DNA of 64,000 bases from Arctopsyche grandis (lineage: Eukaryota; Arthropoda; Insecta; Trichoptera; Hydropsychidae): positions 5,657,501-5,721,500 of the forward strand of contig NC_135358.1 in NCBI RefSeq assembly GCF_051622035.1. The letters are read 5' to 3'. The position numbers and the translations under genes were made by a program. Positions 24,301 through 33,449 of this stretch are shown in pieces. The notes below the pieces were generated by a model that saw only the letters and a list, made by a program, of their open reading frames with translations, did not search any database and had not been told where the DNA came from. Every line of letters begins with the position of its first letter. Position 1 is the stretch's first letter.

Positions 24301-25610
24301 AACTAAGATACATGCATAGGGTTGTCTGGCGTTCCGATTAATTGGGATTGTCACCAGTTTTAAGTCTTGTGTCCTGGTGTCCCAAACAAACCTCTCAGGA
24401 CGCTCAAATGTCCCGGTTTACTGCTTTTTAAATTCCTACAGAAGTTTTTAACCTAGAATTACAATAAACTATAAAAAAAACGTCGATGTCAGAACCAGAC
24501 AGTCTGGTAAGCGCTAAAACAATATTCAACAATGAATTTGGTTTCTTCGTTGTAATTGTATCACTTTTCATTTACATATGTAACATACGTCGCAATCGGC
24601 ATTATATCTATAGAAAAGTCAAAGATCTGATCACCGGGGGTGTTCCGGTTTGACTTGCATGAAACCTGACAACCCTATAGATCAGTGGTTCTTAACCTGG
24701 GTTCGATCGAACTCCAGGGGTTCGGCGGAAATTCAGCAGAGCCAGGTTCAACAGCAACTCTCCAGAACAACAAAACTCTCATAGTTTTGGTGTCGTACAA
24801 ATGGTAACGTACCCTGTTATTGTTAAGAAAGCTCTGGAGATTTTCATACCGTTTGTTACTACATATCTTTGCAAGGATGCTGGACATAAAAACGAAGATA
24901 CGGAACAGACTTTGTTGCGAAAATGACACGAGAGTGGTACTTGCCAAGGTGAAGCCGCGCATTTCAGAACTGGTCTCTGAACGGCAACAGCAGAAGCCAC
25001 ACTGATTTGCAGTAAATATTCATTATTATGTTTCTGTTCTTTGAACACAGTGATGCTGATGCACGGTTCATTCTGTGCACCAGTAAAATATATACCTACA
25101 TATGTTTTGAATTTGAAAAAAATCATATTTTATTTTTCCAATTAAGAAGGGTTCGGTGAATGCGCATATGAAACTGGTGGGGTTCAGTACCTCCAACCAC
25201 GGCTATAGATGCATAATTAAATGATGACATTTCGCCTAGTACATATGTACATACATTTGATTCGAGCGTACGATTTACAATCAACAAGTGTGCGAATACC
25301 AAATATATATACCACATCCTGTTACGGAGGATTATTGTAGTAGAGCGGCACTTGTATGGCAACATTAGTCGGTCAGTCGGGCATACATAATAGAGGAATG
25401 CGCAAAGTGAGTGGGGGGGAGTGGGGTGTGGGGTGTGGGGTGGGGAGGGTAGAGCACCTGTTGTTGGTGTTTGATGATGAGCTCGGCCTGCCTCCAGTGG
25501 TGGCAGAAGGACTCGTAGCAGGCGGCGGGGTCGGCGGCGGGGGCGGGCAGGGCGGGCCGCCTGAGGCGAGAGCTCACCCTCAGCGGGCTGTTGCGCAGCC
25601 AGCTGCTCAT
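15320..25610 (-). CDS. FHIP1: FHF complex subunit HOOK-interacting protein 1 (FHIP1)
   Basis: Fifteen coding exons, 5' to 3' on minus: 25458-25610, 23540-23757, 23304-23458, 21858-21969, 21613-21776, 21391-21536, 21219-21305, 19954-20121, 19524-19880, 18930-19449, 18676-18854, 18368-18599, 18143-18292, 17541-17579 and 15320-15597. They total 2958 nt, exactly 985 codons and TGA, close to the usual length. The start is MSSWLRNSPLR. Family blocks: LICLLGQICVVLMQNPHF (~177-194), HVHREDSSGQQARAALLL (~220-237), GLSALYSSLPRKIE (~268-281), GIFMNSLEFCNAVAQ (~302-316), VMGPALLQ (~338-345), EEQIAAIAYLELSLRSVSDP (~349-368), a low-complexity Ser-rich insert (~450-690), LTGLLTRLATYPLPLLRSFL (~715-734), and the C-terminal RRTVLNALILDEWIKEL with LAQEH. 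With FTS and Hook, the family links dynein to Rab5 endosomes. The exon-9 donor (GTTGGT, 19523) is weak but is the only in-frame choice; exon 14 is a 39-nt microexon. Confidence 0.93.
15801..16338. mobile_element. MULE/foldback-like MITE in FHIP1 intron 14
   Basis: Both ends read GGTTGTGGCTATTTGCAGGT inward, as inverted repeats of about 140 bp. The element is flanked by a perfect 9-bp duplication AATAATATA (15792-15800 and 16339-16347). Each arm contains about three tandem copies of a ~30-bp unit (GGCTATTTGCAGGTA.ATCTGCGAATTATT), then GCGACAGGCGCAAA and GCGCATGCG. A 9-bp duplication with long TIRs points to Mutator-like or foldback transposition. The AT-rich duplication could occur by chance, but all nine bases match at the precise TIR edges. 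There is no transposase. Confidence 0.85.
16565..16645. repeat. fragment related to the element at 17229
   Basis: Reads CAGGCCCAACGAGAGGG, a G run, AAAGCTGGGGTAAAGTTCCA and GGGCCCGG, then CAGGGCGTTCGACTGATCC. It shares the order of motifs with 17229-17401 but is more diverged. Confidence 0.45.
16836..16967. mobile_element. possible very short solo LTR or other terminal-repeat relic
   Basis: The segment starts TGTTGGGATGTGG and ends ACCATCACA, a TG...CA arrangement. It is GC-richer than the surrounding intron and contains TTTATTAAG. No target duplication is seen, and the flanks carry GGTAGAGA / TCTCTACC as inverted repeats, so the true borders may be outside. The assignment is weak. Confidence 0.25.
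17229..17401. mobile_element. short hAT-like MITE in FHIP1 intron 14
   Basis: Ends CAGGCCTGACGAGA and TCTCGACTGCCCTG form imperfect inverted repeats. The 5' side has a G-rich tract (GGGGGGAGGAAAGGGGGGAG). The flanking CATA/TATG microsatellite prevents a clear call of the target duplication. Confidence 0.5.
20122..21218 (-). other. FHIP1 intron 7, no recognised content
   Basis: About 1.1 kb of AT-rich DNA between FHIP1 exons 7 and 8. No coding, RNA or clear repeat signal beyond CATATATA-type microsatellite pieces near 20650 and 20740. Confidence 0.5.
22215..23215 (+). repeat. tandem array of LINE reverse-transcriptase tails in FHIP1 intron 3
   Basis: The first unit encodes KIKNRLSMICLR, then RRDNSLEKLIV, GVDGRRRGRS and IDQIRAAMG. 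That is the C-terminal end typical of insect LINE reverse transcriptases (LEKLIV-G-GRR-RGR-DQIR). The DNA unit GAGCAGCGATGGGCTC...TAGTGGCAGCTCTCTGTGTG...AACAAATG recurs at about 22407, 22754, 22888, 23036 and (altered) 23175. The TGTGGTCGGTGGTGTGGA block recurs at 22316, 22810, 22950 and 23098, giving a period near 140 bp. A diverged stretch with an ACATATGTATGTACGTA microsatellite separates the first copy from the others. Stops break every frame. It is antisense to FHIP1. Confidence 0.7.
24317..24677. mobile_element. MITE with TAGGGTTGTC ends in FHIP1 intron 1
   Basis: Starts TAGGGTTGTCTGGCGTTCCG and ends AAACCTGACAACCCTA, giving inverted repeats of about 12 bp. Internal blocks include TGTCCCGGTTTACTG and GTGTTCCGGTTTGACTTG. 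Its right end is overlapped by the target duplication of the hAT element that follows. Confidence 0.5.
24683..25202 (+). mobile_element. relic hAT transposon with 8-bp target duplication in FHIP1 intron 1
   Basis: Begins CAGTGGTTCTTAACCTGGGT and ends TACCTCCAACCACGG (TIR with a changed CACTG). It is flanked by CTATAGAT at 24675-24682 and 25203-25210. Inside, 24870-25005 encodes the C-terminal end of a hAT transposase dimerisation region (IKTKIRNRL, ENDTRVVLAKVKPRISEL). The rest of the transposase is deleted or frame-broken, so this is an inactive internally deleted copy. Confidence 0.8.
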
Positions 25611-25624
25611 CCTCTCAACTGAAC

Positions 25625-25705
25625 GCGCGTCGACTGTCGATGACGAGCGTCGACTGTCGACTGTCGACTGTCGAATGCCGAATGCCGACTGCCGAATGCC
25701 GGAAT
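25625..25705. repeat. GTCGACT / GCCGAAT short tandem repeat in the FHIP1 5' region
   Basis: Heptanucleotide-like units GTCGACT (several) grade into GCCGAAT/GCCGACT units just 5' of the FHIP1 start codon (25608-25610, minus), probably within the 5' UTR or promoter. The surroundings (25480-25800) are the GC-richest unique sequence near the gene, consistent with the promoter region. The transcription start is not determined. Confidence 0.6.
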
Positions 25706-25955
25706 GCCGAGTGGTGGTGAACGAGGGCCGCCCCACTGATAACGTTATCAGCGGCTGACGGCTGGCGGCCGACGGCTACACACGAACCACGCAATGACAT
25801 AAGCTGACCATAGACAACGCTGCGCCGTAAACAACCACAGACACGAGCGCCCCACTAGATGGTGTCAATTTCAGGTTACGCTTTTGATGTACAGCTGTCG
25901 TTCAGGCTCTGTGGAAATGTGGGGCGGGGTATTCGTTCCGCGTTTTAATATTTCA

Positions 25956-26425
25956 TGTTGTTTTGTAATTTGTGTAGGCATATAGTACTATTGAAATGAT
26001 CTCATCAGGTCACTGCGACACATATCCAGGAAAGTCATTAACGCATGGCACATGCTCGCCTCGTCAAAAGGTCGACACGTGTTTCTATACACGTATCTGG
26101 GAAACAATGGAAGAACACACTGAACCCATAAAAACCACGAACTACGTCCAGGCGTATGAACCCATAAAACCACGCTCGCAGTATAACTAGGGCAGCGCGA
26201 GTACCAAGAACAAAATATGTGCACACGACACACTTCAACCCAAAACGTTTATAAAGCAACGCAGCAACCTTCACCGGCAGAGTGAGTCTCTGGAGTTCAA
26301 ACAGATCACTTCTCCGAAGAAACCTCTTCGTACATACAATAACCATTGTACCAATTGAACGCAAATAAACGATCCTCTTTCAAACTACACAACACGTGTT
26401 TCGTTAGACCGGGATACGGTCAACA
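25956..26425 (+). mobile_element. candidate solo LTR or LTR fragment
   Basis: Bounded by TGTTG and CAACA (inverted), with AATAAA at 26364-26369 about 55 bp before the 3' edge. The sequence is GC-balanced and differs from its AT-rich flanks. Two ACACGTGTTTC motifs occur (26073 and 26392). I could not find a target-site duplication, so the borders are provisional. Confidence 0.35.
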
Positions 26426-26486
26426 TACCTTCCCTGTCTTACATTTGTATTGTTATTTTTTTTTATTAAAAAATATTACCTCATTA

Positions 26487-27380
26487 ATGTCTGTTCATAC
26501 TTAACAGCACTGCACGGCTTCAGCACTGCACGACTCCGTTTCAAATATGTCATTTTATTACATTTCTATTCATATCTACCTACACGTCGCGGTCACGTCA
26601 CGTTTACAGCAATTTGGCCGAGTGCAAGGCAAAATCGGCTTACTTATACATTAGAGGCCATGACGATACGGCGCAATATTGCTTACGTCGTATTGTCAAG
26701 TACTTGCAATATGAAGGCATATACGTGCATTCGTAGCTACGCGTCAGAATACAAGTCAGCAAAAATGTTTCGACGTTTATCGAACGAAAAATTATGTATA
26801 ATCGCGCTGTTGTTGAAAGAAGAAGCTCAAGAAGGCAATTTAAAAGCACGGAGGCGTTTTGATGTGCATCCCATGTTAAAAAATAGAAAAACCGAAGGAG
26901 CGTTTTGGACAATGCATAAGGAGCTTGTGGATGATGGACAATTTTTTTTTAAATATTTCCGTATGAACCGATACCAATTTGAAACAATACTGGATAAAAT
27001 AAAAACACAAATCACCAAAAAAATCTACAAAATTTAAGGAAGCATTGTCAAAAAGTCATTGTCAGCGCCAAAACCATGTCGAAAGATTGAACAGCTGTCA
27101 ACTGTCACTATCGATAATTGGTCCAAAACAGCAAAGCGGCAGACTCATGGCACGTAATTCGCGTGTATATCTCCACGATGGCCAAAAAGACGGATACGAT
27201 ACAATGACGGATGTTGCTGTAAGGTATGAACAGGAAATGTCGGGTACTGCTGTAAGCCTGCCGTGGCGTAAACGTGACGGTTGGTATGAATATACCCATA
27301 CAAAATGTACCAAAGAATACTTTTCGTATGGCCGAATACCTGCTGAAGTCGGTACGTGCTAACTAGGTATGAACAGACCT
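26487..27380 (+). mobile_element. PIF/Harbinger-like element, internally deleted
   Basis: Left end ATGTCTGTTCATACTTAACA and right end GTATGAACAGACCT are inverted repeats. They are flanked by TTA on both sides (26484-26486, 27381-27383), the three-base target of PIF/Harbinger elements. Weaker inverted similarity continues for about 110 bp (GCTTCAGCA against TGCTGAAGTC and so on). Positions 26768-27037 encode MFRRLSNEKLCIIALLLKEE, then RRRFDVHP, FFKYFRMNRYQFETILDKI. This is the N-terminal part of a HARBI1-like transposase, which then stops. The DDE region is missing, so the copy is non-autonomous. It could have been mistaken for a host gene. Confidence 0.75.
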
Positions 27381-27383
27381 TTA

Positions 27384-27510
27384 AGGTCTGTTTATACCTA
27401 GTTGGCACAACCCGTATCCTGCAGGTGTCCTGCGAGTGCGGGTAGTATTCTTTGGTACATTATATGGACGTATTCATACTCGATGCGGTGCAAACGATCG
27501 AAAAGCGCCA
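27384..27510 (+). mobile_element. end of a second Harbinger-like element abutting the first
   Basis: Starts AGGTCTGTTTATACCTAGTT immediately after the shared TTA. Its first ~115 bp are the inverted counterpart of the right end of the element at 26487-27380, including AATGTACCAAAGAATACT. Its far end was not found. Positions 27510-28036 carry further inverted similarity (CAGACAGACTGAAC near 27508 against GTTCAGTCTGTTTGG near 27818) and may belong to it. Confidence 0.6.
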
Positions 27511-28059
27511 GACAGACTGAACCACAGATTAACGACACGTGTACCTTATGCGTGCGCACTGCTCGCACTTACACTAAGCGAAATCTACCCGAAGTCCCAA
27601 CATACCTACCCTCTATATGTACGTTCTGTGCTTTTGATACTTTAGTTCCGAATTTTGCCTTAATAAACTCGCCAGAAAGATCCAACTCAATTTTTAATAA
27701 TTACCATTTTAATAATTGCATCTGTACACATTGAAAGGTTACTCGTCATCTGATGTGCAATTTTTCATTCGTGAAGTCGAGAATTGCGTATAAAGCTGCC
27801 ATCCAGTTTATCTGTCGTTCAGTCTGTTTGGTGATTGTCGAGCGCTTGCACCAAACCTGTTCTTTTGTTGTCAAGTGACATTCTGTCCACGGACAGATCT
27901 TAATAATTTTATCATCAGTCGTATTTGACGTTTGGTGCTCGACGTATGTCCGATAAAAACTTCTCTGTTTGTTTATATTACTAGCAAGATGGGCAAGCAT
28001 CGGTAAAAATTGCACAATACATTCAAAAACACACACTAAACAACATGCGATACATTTTT

Positions 28060-30930
28060 ATAAGTAAATTGATCCAATTGTATTCCGTTTGATGTAGCGT
28101 ATTTATAAAGACGTACCGCGTAAAATTGACCACAATTATTATTAATTCGTAAGGGCCCCTCTATTCTTACTACATCTCTCTGGTAAAAACCACGGCTGTG
28201 GAATCGGATCAAAATTTATGACTCCGATTCCAACTTGAACGATTTTAGTTAAATATAAGTGCCCGTAATCTACCATTATTGTAAATTAAAAATCACCATT
28301 TTTGGAAGAAAAGCGATGAGGAGGGGGGAGGGCAAACTCAAGGACTGACCCGGGCGATAAAAGCCTAGCTACGCTAATTATTTTTTTACAAAAAGCATTC
28401 GAAATATATTTAAGGTCAGTATAAAGCAAAACTTATTACTGTGATTTTCTCCAGCATATGTCAATAAACAATTCAAAGACAATTAACGGAATGAATTTCG
28501 CAATTGGCTCTTAGCTGATACCAACAAGATAATAAAACTCCAACCTTAAGCAATGACCACTTGTAAGAAAATTAGTAACGTGTATTAAAAAAGGTCTTAA
28601 GAAATATTGCACTTCCAACAATCTATGTAAATAGGAACAAGGATGACATTTTATGTGAAGGTGTTTTTATTTTCAATCCTACTCCAAATATATACACATA
28701 GCTTTTTTTTTTAAAAGAAGATGCCGAAACGCACTTCTTGTTCTTGCACTTTCGAATCCATCCATATTTTATTCTCTTCATATTATCATTTTCATTTTGG
28801 TCAATTATATAAATATGGATTGTGATTTTATATTCACGAATATTGTTTCGTCTAATTGCTTTTGAAACATTAAAAATGCTGCTGAAAAAAGGTGCCGGAA
28901 CGCCGTTCCACCGCGTTCTTAGGGAAAATAGCTCTGTATATACGTACATATAGGTATAAATCTAGATATAGATATACGTACATATACATAGGTTTAAATA
29001 GGTATAGATCTACATACATATGTGTATCGCGTTATATTCGAGGTGCGTATACATGGGGCTACAGCTAAATTATTAAAGTAGCTAAATAAGCGGCAATTAT
29101 TTATTGATCAATCATAAAATTATTATTTATGACCATAACCTACAGTCGTAGATCAATATCGTGGTAGTATAGATTTAAATCAGCATGAAATTAGGCTGTC
29201 GACTGAGGGAGGACAAATAAAAGTGAACATTTTTAAATATATATTTCTTTAAAAAAAAAATCACAAATAAAAAATTATACGTATTTGCATATTGATTTAC
29301 TTTTTACTTCCACTTTATAAAATTAACAAACATGGCACGGAATTTGATTAAAAATAAACACTCGACGGTAAAATTTGAATTGTACAATTATTTATTGTCA
29401 ATTAAAAAATTAAAAAGGTACTCATTATCAGCGGCAACTACGGTTATTTAATTTCCCTCAATGTTAAAATTTAACAACGACACCAAATATAATCACAAAT
29501 TTAATTCACAACGGCATATTGTTGAATTAATACAACGCAACCGCCAAGACAACATCCGCCGAAGCCATTGGAAACATTTCAATTAATCTCGAGAAGAGTT
29601 AAAACTTGTCGCGAAGAAACTTTGCAAAGGAAATCTCATAATAAGTTGCTCTCTGTTCTAGAATAGAGTTCGGGACTTTAGTCTCAATAATCAACTTCGA
29701 CGAGCGAAACAGATACAAGTCAATTTTGGTATCGATTTAAACTCGATCCAATTCGTACTCGTGATTCACATCTCCATTTTTAGCCGTATTTCTTTCTCAG
29801 AATTTATAACTTTCGTCACAAAATGTCCATTGTACAGAACTTATACACAGGAGTGCATTAAAATACACGTACTCCCCGATGAACAATATTTGAAGATACG
29901 TGTGTCTCGTCTGGGGATCACTGTCGACTTTTCCGTGTTGCAAGTGGAACTTTTCCGAGATTTTCCACACAACGCGACCGCAGCAGGGATGAGATAGGGT
30001 TGTTTTTATCTATTGCACAATATAAACAACGATCTTTATCGTGGTTTTGAATGCATCTCGTGTATTTTACACGTGAAAATCTCATGCAAAGTTATAAACA
30101 AAATAGTATGCTAATTTTTAAGCCGGCGGATATACTGCGTAGTAAAAATCCTTATTTCGCGTAGAGGCCACAACAAACACCGGAATTGATCCCTTGAGGT
30201 TATAAAATACAGTAGGCTTTTGGCATTAGTTACACACCATCCCTCCTAAGTCCTTTTTTATATTTAAGGGGAGGTTTTTTTTTCTATTCGCAGCAGAATA
30301 GACGCGAAGAAAATACGAAGTCGAAGGCAGCAATTTAAGCACAAAAATAATTTAATAGGGTAGCTGACTGCGAAATAAGAGATTATTTTGCCGTATTTAT
30401 GCGAGGATGTCGTACGGAAAAAGGCATACCTACATATATATTTTTATGAGATTAAGGTAGAATTTTCCCAAATTACAAGTGTTATGGCAAGACAATGCAA
30501 TTTAACTGAGTGCAACGTACGAGTATATAATTCATATATTTAAAAGTTATGCAATTTTATAAATACAAAAAAATATATAACTTTCTTAAATACTTGTGTT
30601 ATTTGCTTAAAGTCAAAGGAGTTTAGCGTTATATTTAATTAAAACTATTGTATTTACCCAAGAAGAAAATTTAACCCAGACAGGACCGTTTACCTACAAA
30701 CAAAATATGATTCGTAATAGCACCATGTTTTTAATTACTTTATAACACTTTTCAATATATTTCAAAGGTACATATTACATACATACATACCTTTATACAT
30801 ACATATAGCCCATCTTGGCTAAATTTAATCTTTGTATAATATAACGGATATTTTATTGGAACCGCTACAACAATAAGTTTAGATAAATTGGAAAACTTCG
30901 ATAAAACCATTCAGATATTGCCAGCATAGC
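28060..30930. other. non-coding DNA, no gene recognised
   Basis: AT-rich sequence with a G-rich patch (28317-28360), a small hairpin GGAATCGGATC/GACTCCGATTCC near 28200, and TACATATA microsatellites near 28930-29020. A less AT-rich, apparently single-copy stretch runs 29500-30000. No coding exon is convincing. Confidence 0.45.
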
Positions 30931-31248
30931 GGTGGCTCTTACAGCATAAACTCTGGTTTAAGAAGACTCGAAAAATGAACTCGTACTCTAAGTTGATGAG
31001 GCTCTTCCCATGAATCTCACGCATACACGTGAACTTAGCCTCACTTCTAATCTTAATAATAATAATAATAACTTTTATTCCAGACGATAGGGAGAATAGT
31101 GCAATCCCTAACGTCCATATAAATATATATACATAATAAATACAATATTATTGAAAAAAAAACATAAATAAATATATAAATAATAATAATAATAAACTAT
31201 AATAATAATAATAAGAATAATTAATTAATCAATCAATTTAATGTCTAT

Positions 31249-31490
31249 TTAAGGCAGTCGGTGGAGTAGTTCCATCCATCGAACATACAGTGAAGAGTGC
31301 AAATGAGAAGACGCAGCAGCGAGAAGGCAATTAGACGATAAAAATATACGAAGACGTAGAGAGGCCTCAAAGTGAGGCACATGCCCTTCCACAAACATTT
31401 GCGACGCGCTGCAACCCCTAGGTAGCCTGAATAGAGCACGGAAGCAGTTGTTATATTGTACCTTTATCTTCCTCATCGTCTCCCGCTTAT
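31249..31490 (-). pseudogene. LINE reverse-transcriptase C-terminal fragment
   Basis: The minus strand encodes MRKIKVQYNNCFRALFRLPR, then GCSASQMFVEGHVPHFEASL. This is the YNNAFR..LGLPR-CSAS-MF motif near the end of many animal LINE reverse transcriptases. It is followed by AT-rich 3' sequence (31030-31245) with AAT repeats. The rest of the protein is missing. Inverted copies of a ~45-bp sequence (GACTCGAAAAATGAACTCGT at 30965, its complement at 31510) flank it. Confidence 0.7.
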
Positions 31491-31775
31491 ATCTCGTCCA
31501 TAGTTAATGCTTTGGTACGAGTTCATTTTTCGAGTCTTCATCAACTCAGAGTTTTGCCGTAAGGTGGACCCCCAGCAGGGATAAGCGTTCTCGTATTCAT
31601 CGAGAAAATCGAATATTTTTTTCAATTCCTACCGGCTACTAACCAATGACCTTTCTAATGGTAAACAATCGCACAATCAGCCATACTGGGGCTGTAATTT
31701 GTCATACTAAGAGCCGCATGCGGCTCCGGAGATAACGGTTTCCAGCCACTGCTTTATACATACGTATGCTTTATC

Positions 31776-32140
31776 CAGCAGCATAGCTCGGTCGTTAAGC
31801 TTCTGCCTAACACCGAGAGACGCCGGGTTCGATCCCATGAGCTGGCCTCGATTGAAAAGAATTTATATCGGCAGTGCTGCTGGTCAGACCTGGATATTTG
31901 TGACTCCAGGTCGATCGTTTCCTATCAAAGTTTGCCAATTTCTCTGATTTCATTGTTGAAACGGTTCCCGTTTAAAATTGGCTAAAAACCTTCCTACCTA
32001 CTATGTCACCACTATTTGAGTATGATTAATGTACAATAAAATTTATGTACAATTAATAGATGTCTCGTCTATATAGGCCATAGGCCTTTCTGGTATAAAA
32101 TGTAATAAAAACAAAACTAAAAATAAATAAACGAAATAAA
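31776..32140 (+). mobile_element. tRNA-derived SINE, copy 1
   Basis: The head CAGCAGCATAGCTCGGTCGT carries an A-box-like segment and the B box GGGTTCGATCCC at 31829. The shared body follows: GATATTTGTGACTCCAGGTC, GATCGTTTCCTATCA, AGTTTGCCAATTT, TTGTTGAAACGGTTCC. The 3' part is GGCCTTTCTGGTATA with an A-rich tail. Related copies lie at 36339, 38527, 52597, 57305, 59786 and 33105. Confidence 0.8.
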
Positions 32141-32159
32141 AGGAGTAATGGATGATATA

Positions 32160-32700
32160 TCCGCTAGGAAGAGAGTCTACCATTTTCAAATATAACTTTT
32201 TGGATGAGGTGGTCGGTAGGGAGTACTGGCGGCCATGACACCAAGACAAATGGTCTCTGGGAGGCGGCGGACAGCCATTATCGAGAGGACCGTGGCTCGT
32301 GCACTCCCATTTGTGCTGCGATCAAACTTTTACGATTCGCCAAGAATAAAACCCCATCGACCACAAGAACCCCGGATGTTAATAAAAAGGGACAGCCGCG
32401 AAGTATTGTCGCAGACCTTTTTACAACCACGACTCGTTTCACAGCCGTCCCTCGCCGTATAAATCTAATATAATTACTGGAGACGCTTGTCCGACAAACT
32501 GACGACGACGTCACGATCCCACATTTATTGTCTTTCATTACTCGATATCCCCGCTCTTCTACCTAGGTGTAAAGGGTGTGCTCGATTCCTCGCATTTTAC
32601 TTATGCGAGGAAGGGTGCTTGAGGCTACGATGGGGGTGCTGTCTACTGAAGTGAGATGAGTATTTGAGATGGGGAAGGACGATGATTTAGTGACGGCCAA
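32160..32700. other. GC-balanced single-copy stretch of unknown nature
   Basis: Between two SINEs lies ~500 bp with markedly higher GC than its flanks and overlapping short open frames on both strands (up to 89 codons). A small hairpin reads CCTCGCATTTTACTTATGCGAGG (32589-32611). I recognise no protein. It could be a regulatory island, a non-coding exon or old mobile DNA. Confidence 0.3.
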
Positions 32701-32852
32701 TTTTTTAATGTAACCGAAAATGAGATGCTATTATGTTTTATACCCCGTATGAATATTTGAGGGCTGTCTCGAAAATTCGAATAAATTTTTCGGCTTAATA
32801 ATGTACATATAATATTATAGTACTATTTCCATCAAGCTATATACATATGTAT

Positions 32853-33448
32853 GTACATTTTATTTTATTTTTACATAGATATATACGGTGCCGGCCTTAC
32901 ACCCAATGGCGCCCTCGGGCAATTTTTTCTAAACATCCTTAAAAAAAAATTGCGCCTTTGGCGCTCTAATCTAAAATTTAGTATGGCTTTTGGCGCTCTA
33001 ATTTTAAAATTTAAAGCAACTTTGACGCATCGAGCGGTACCCTAAGCTATTTGGTGCCCTCAGACGCAGCCCAACGCAGCCCCCCCCCCCTTAAACCGGC
33101 ACTGGATATATACCAGGAAGGCTTGACAGGAAGACCCCAATGCGGCCAATACATAAATCATTGTATTTCCAGTAGCTGAAGAACACGAAATAACAATTAA
33201 TTAATCACACAAATAATCCATTGAGACATCTATGAATTTCTAGATTTGTACATAATTTTTACAAATTGTATATACAATAAATACAAAAGATTTGTGACAA
33301 CAGGAAAGATGATTTTTTGCCCAATTTTGAGGAACCGTTTCAATAATGACCAGATAAAATTGGCAAAGTCTGATTAGAAACGATCTAACCAGCAGTAAAG
33401 CGGATCGAACCTACTGATCACATGGTGCTAAACATACACGCTAAAATT
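32853..33448 (-). mobile_element. SINE copy (minus) interrupted by a hAT MITE
   Basis: Reading on the minus strand, the head is TAGCGTGTATGTTTAGCACC with a B-box-like GGTTCGATCCGC. The body is as in copy 1. The tail CTTCCTGGTATATATC is split at 32886-33104 by a family A MITE, and the A-rich tail resumes at 32885 downwards. The intact tail at 58336-58413 shows the uninterrupted sequence. Confidence 0.8.
32886..33104. mobile_element. hAT MITE (family A, copy 2) with perfect 8-bp target duplication
   Basis: Ends CGGTGCCGGCCTTA and TAAACCGGCACTG, flanked by GATATATA (32878-32885 and 33105-33112). The interior matches 12094-12291 (CAATGGCGCCCTCGGGCAAT, TTTGGCGCTCTAAT). It is 219 bp and carries a ten-C run near the right end. 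It is inserted in the tail of the SINE above. Confidence 0.9.
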
Positions 33449-33449
33449 C

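Noticed and set aside
24820-25005. 61-codon frame as an FHIP1 alternative exon
   Set aside because: It is on the opposite strand and encodes a hAT transposase C-terminus.
26450-27037. 195-codon frame taken as a host gene
   Set aside because: Only the last ~90 residues look protein-like, and they match a Harbinger transposase N-terminus inside a TIR-bounded element.
31829-31845. tRNA gene suspected from the GGTTCGATCCC box
   Set aside because: The sequence cannot fold as a full tRNA and belongs to a repeated SINE head.
32204-32538. Three overlapping frames of 75-89 codons
   Set aside because: They overlap in different frames and strands without recognisable protein features; kept only as an unexplained island.
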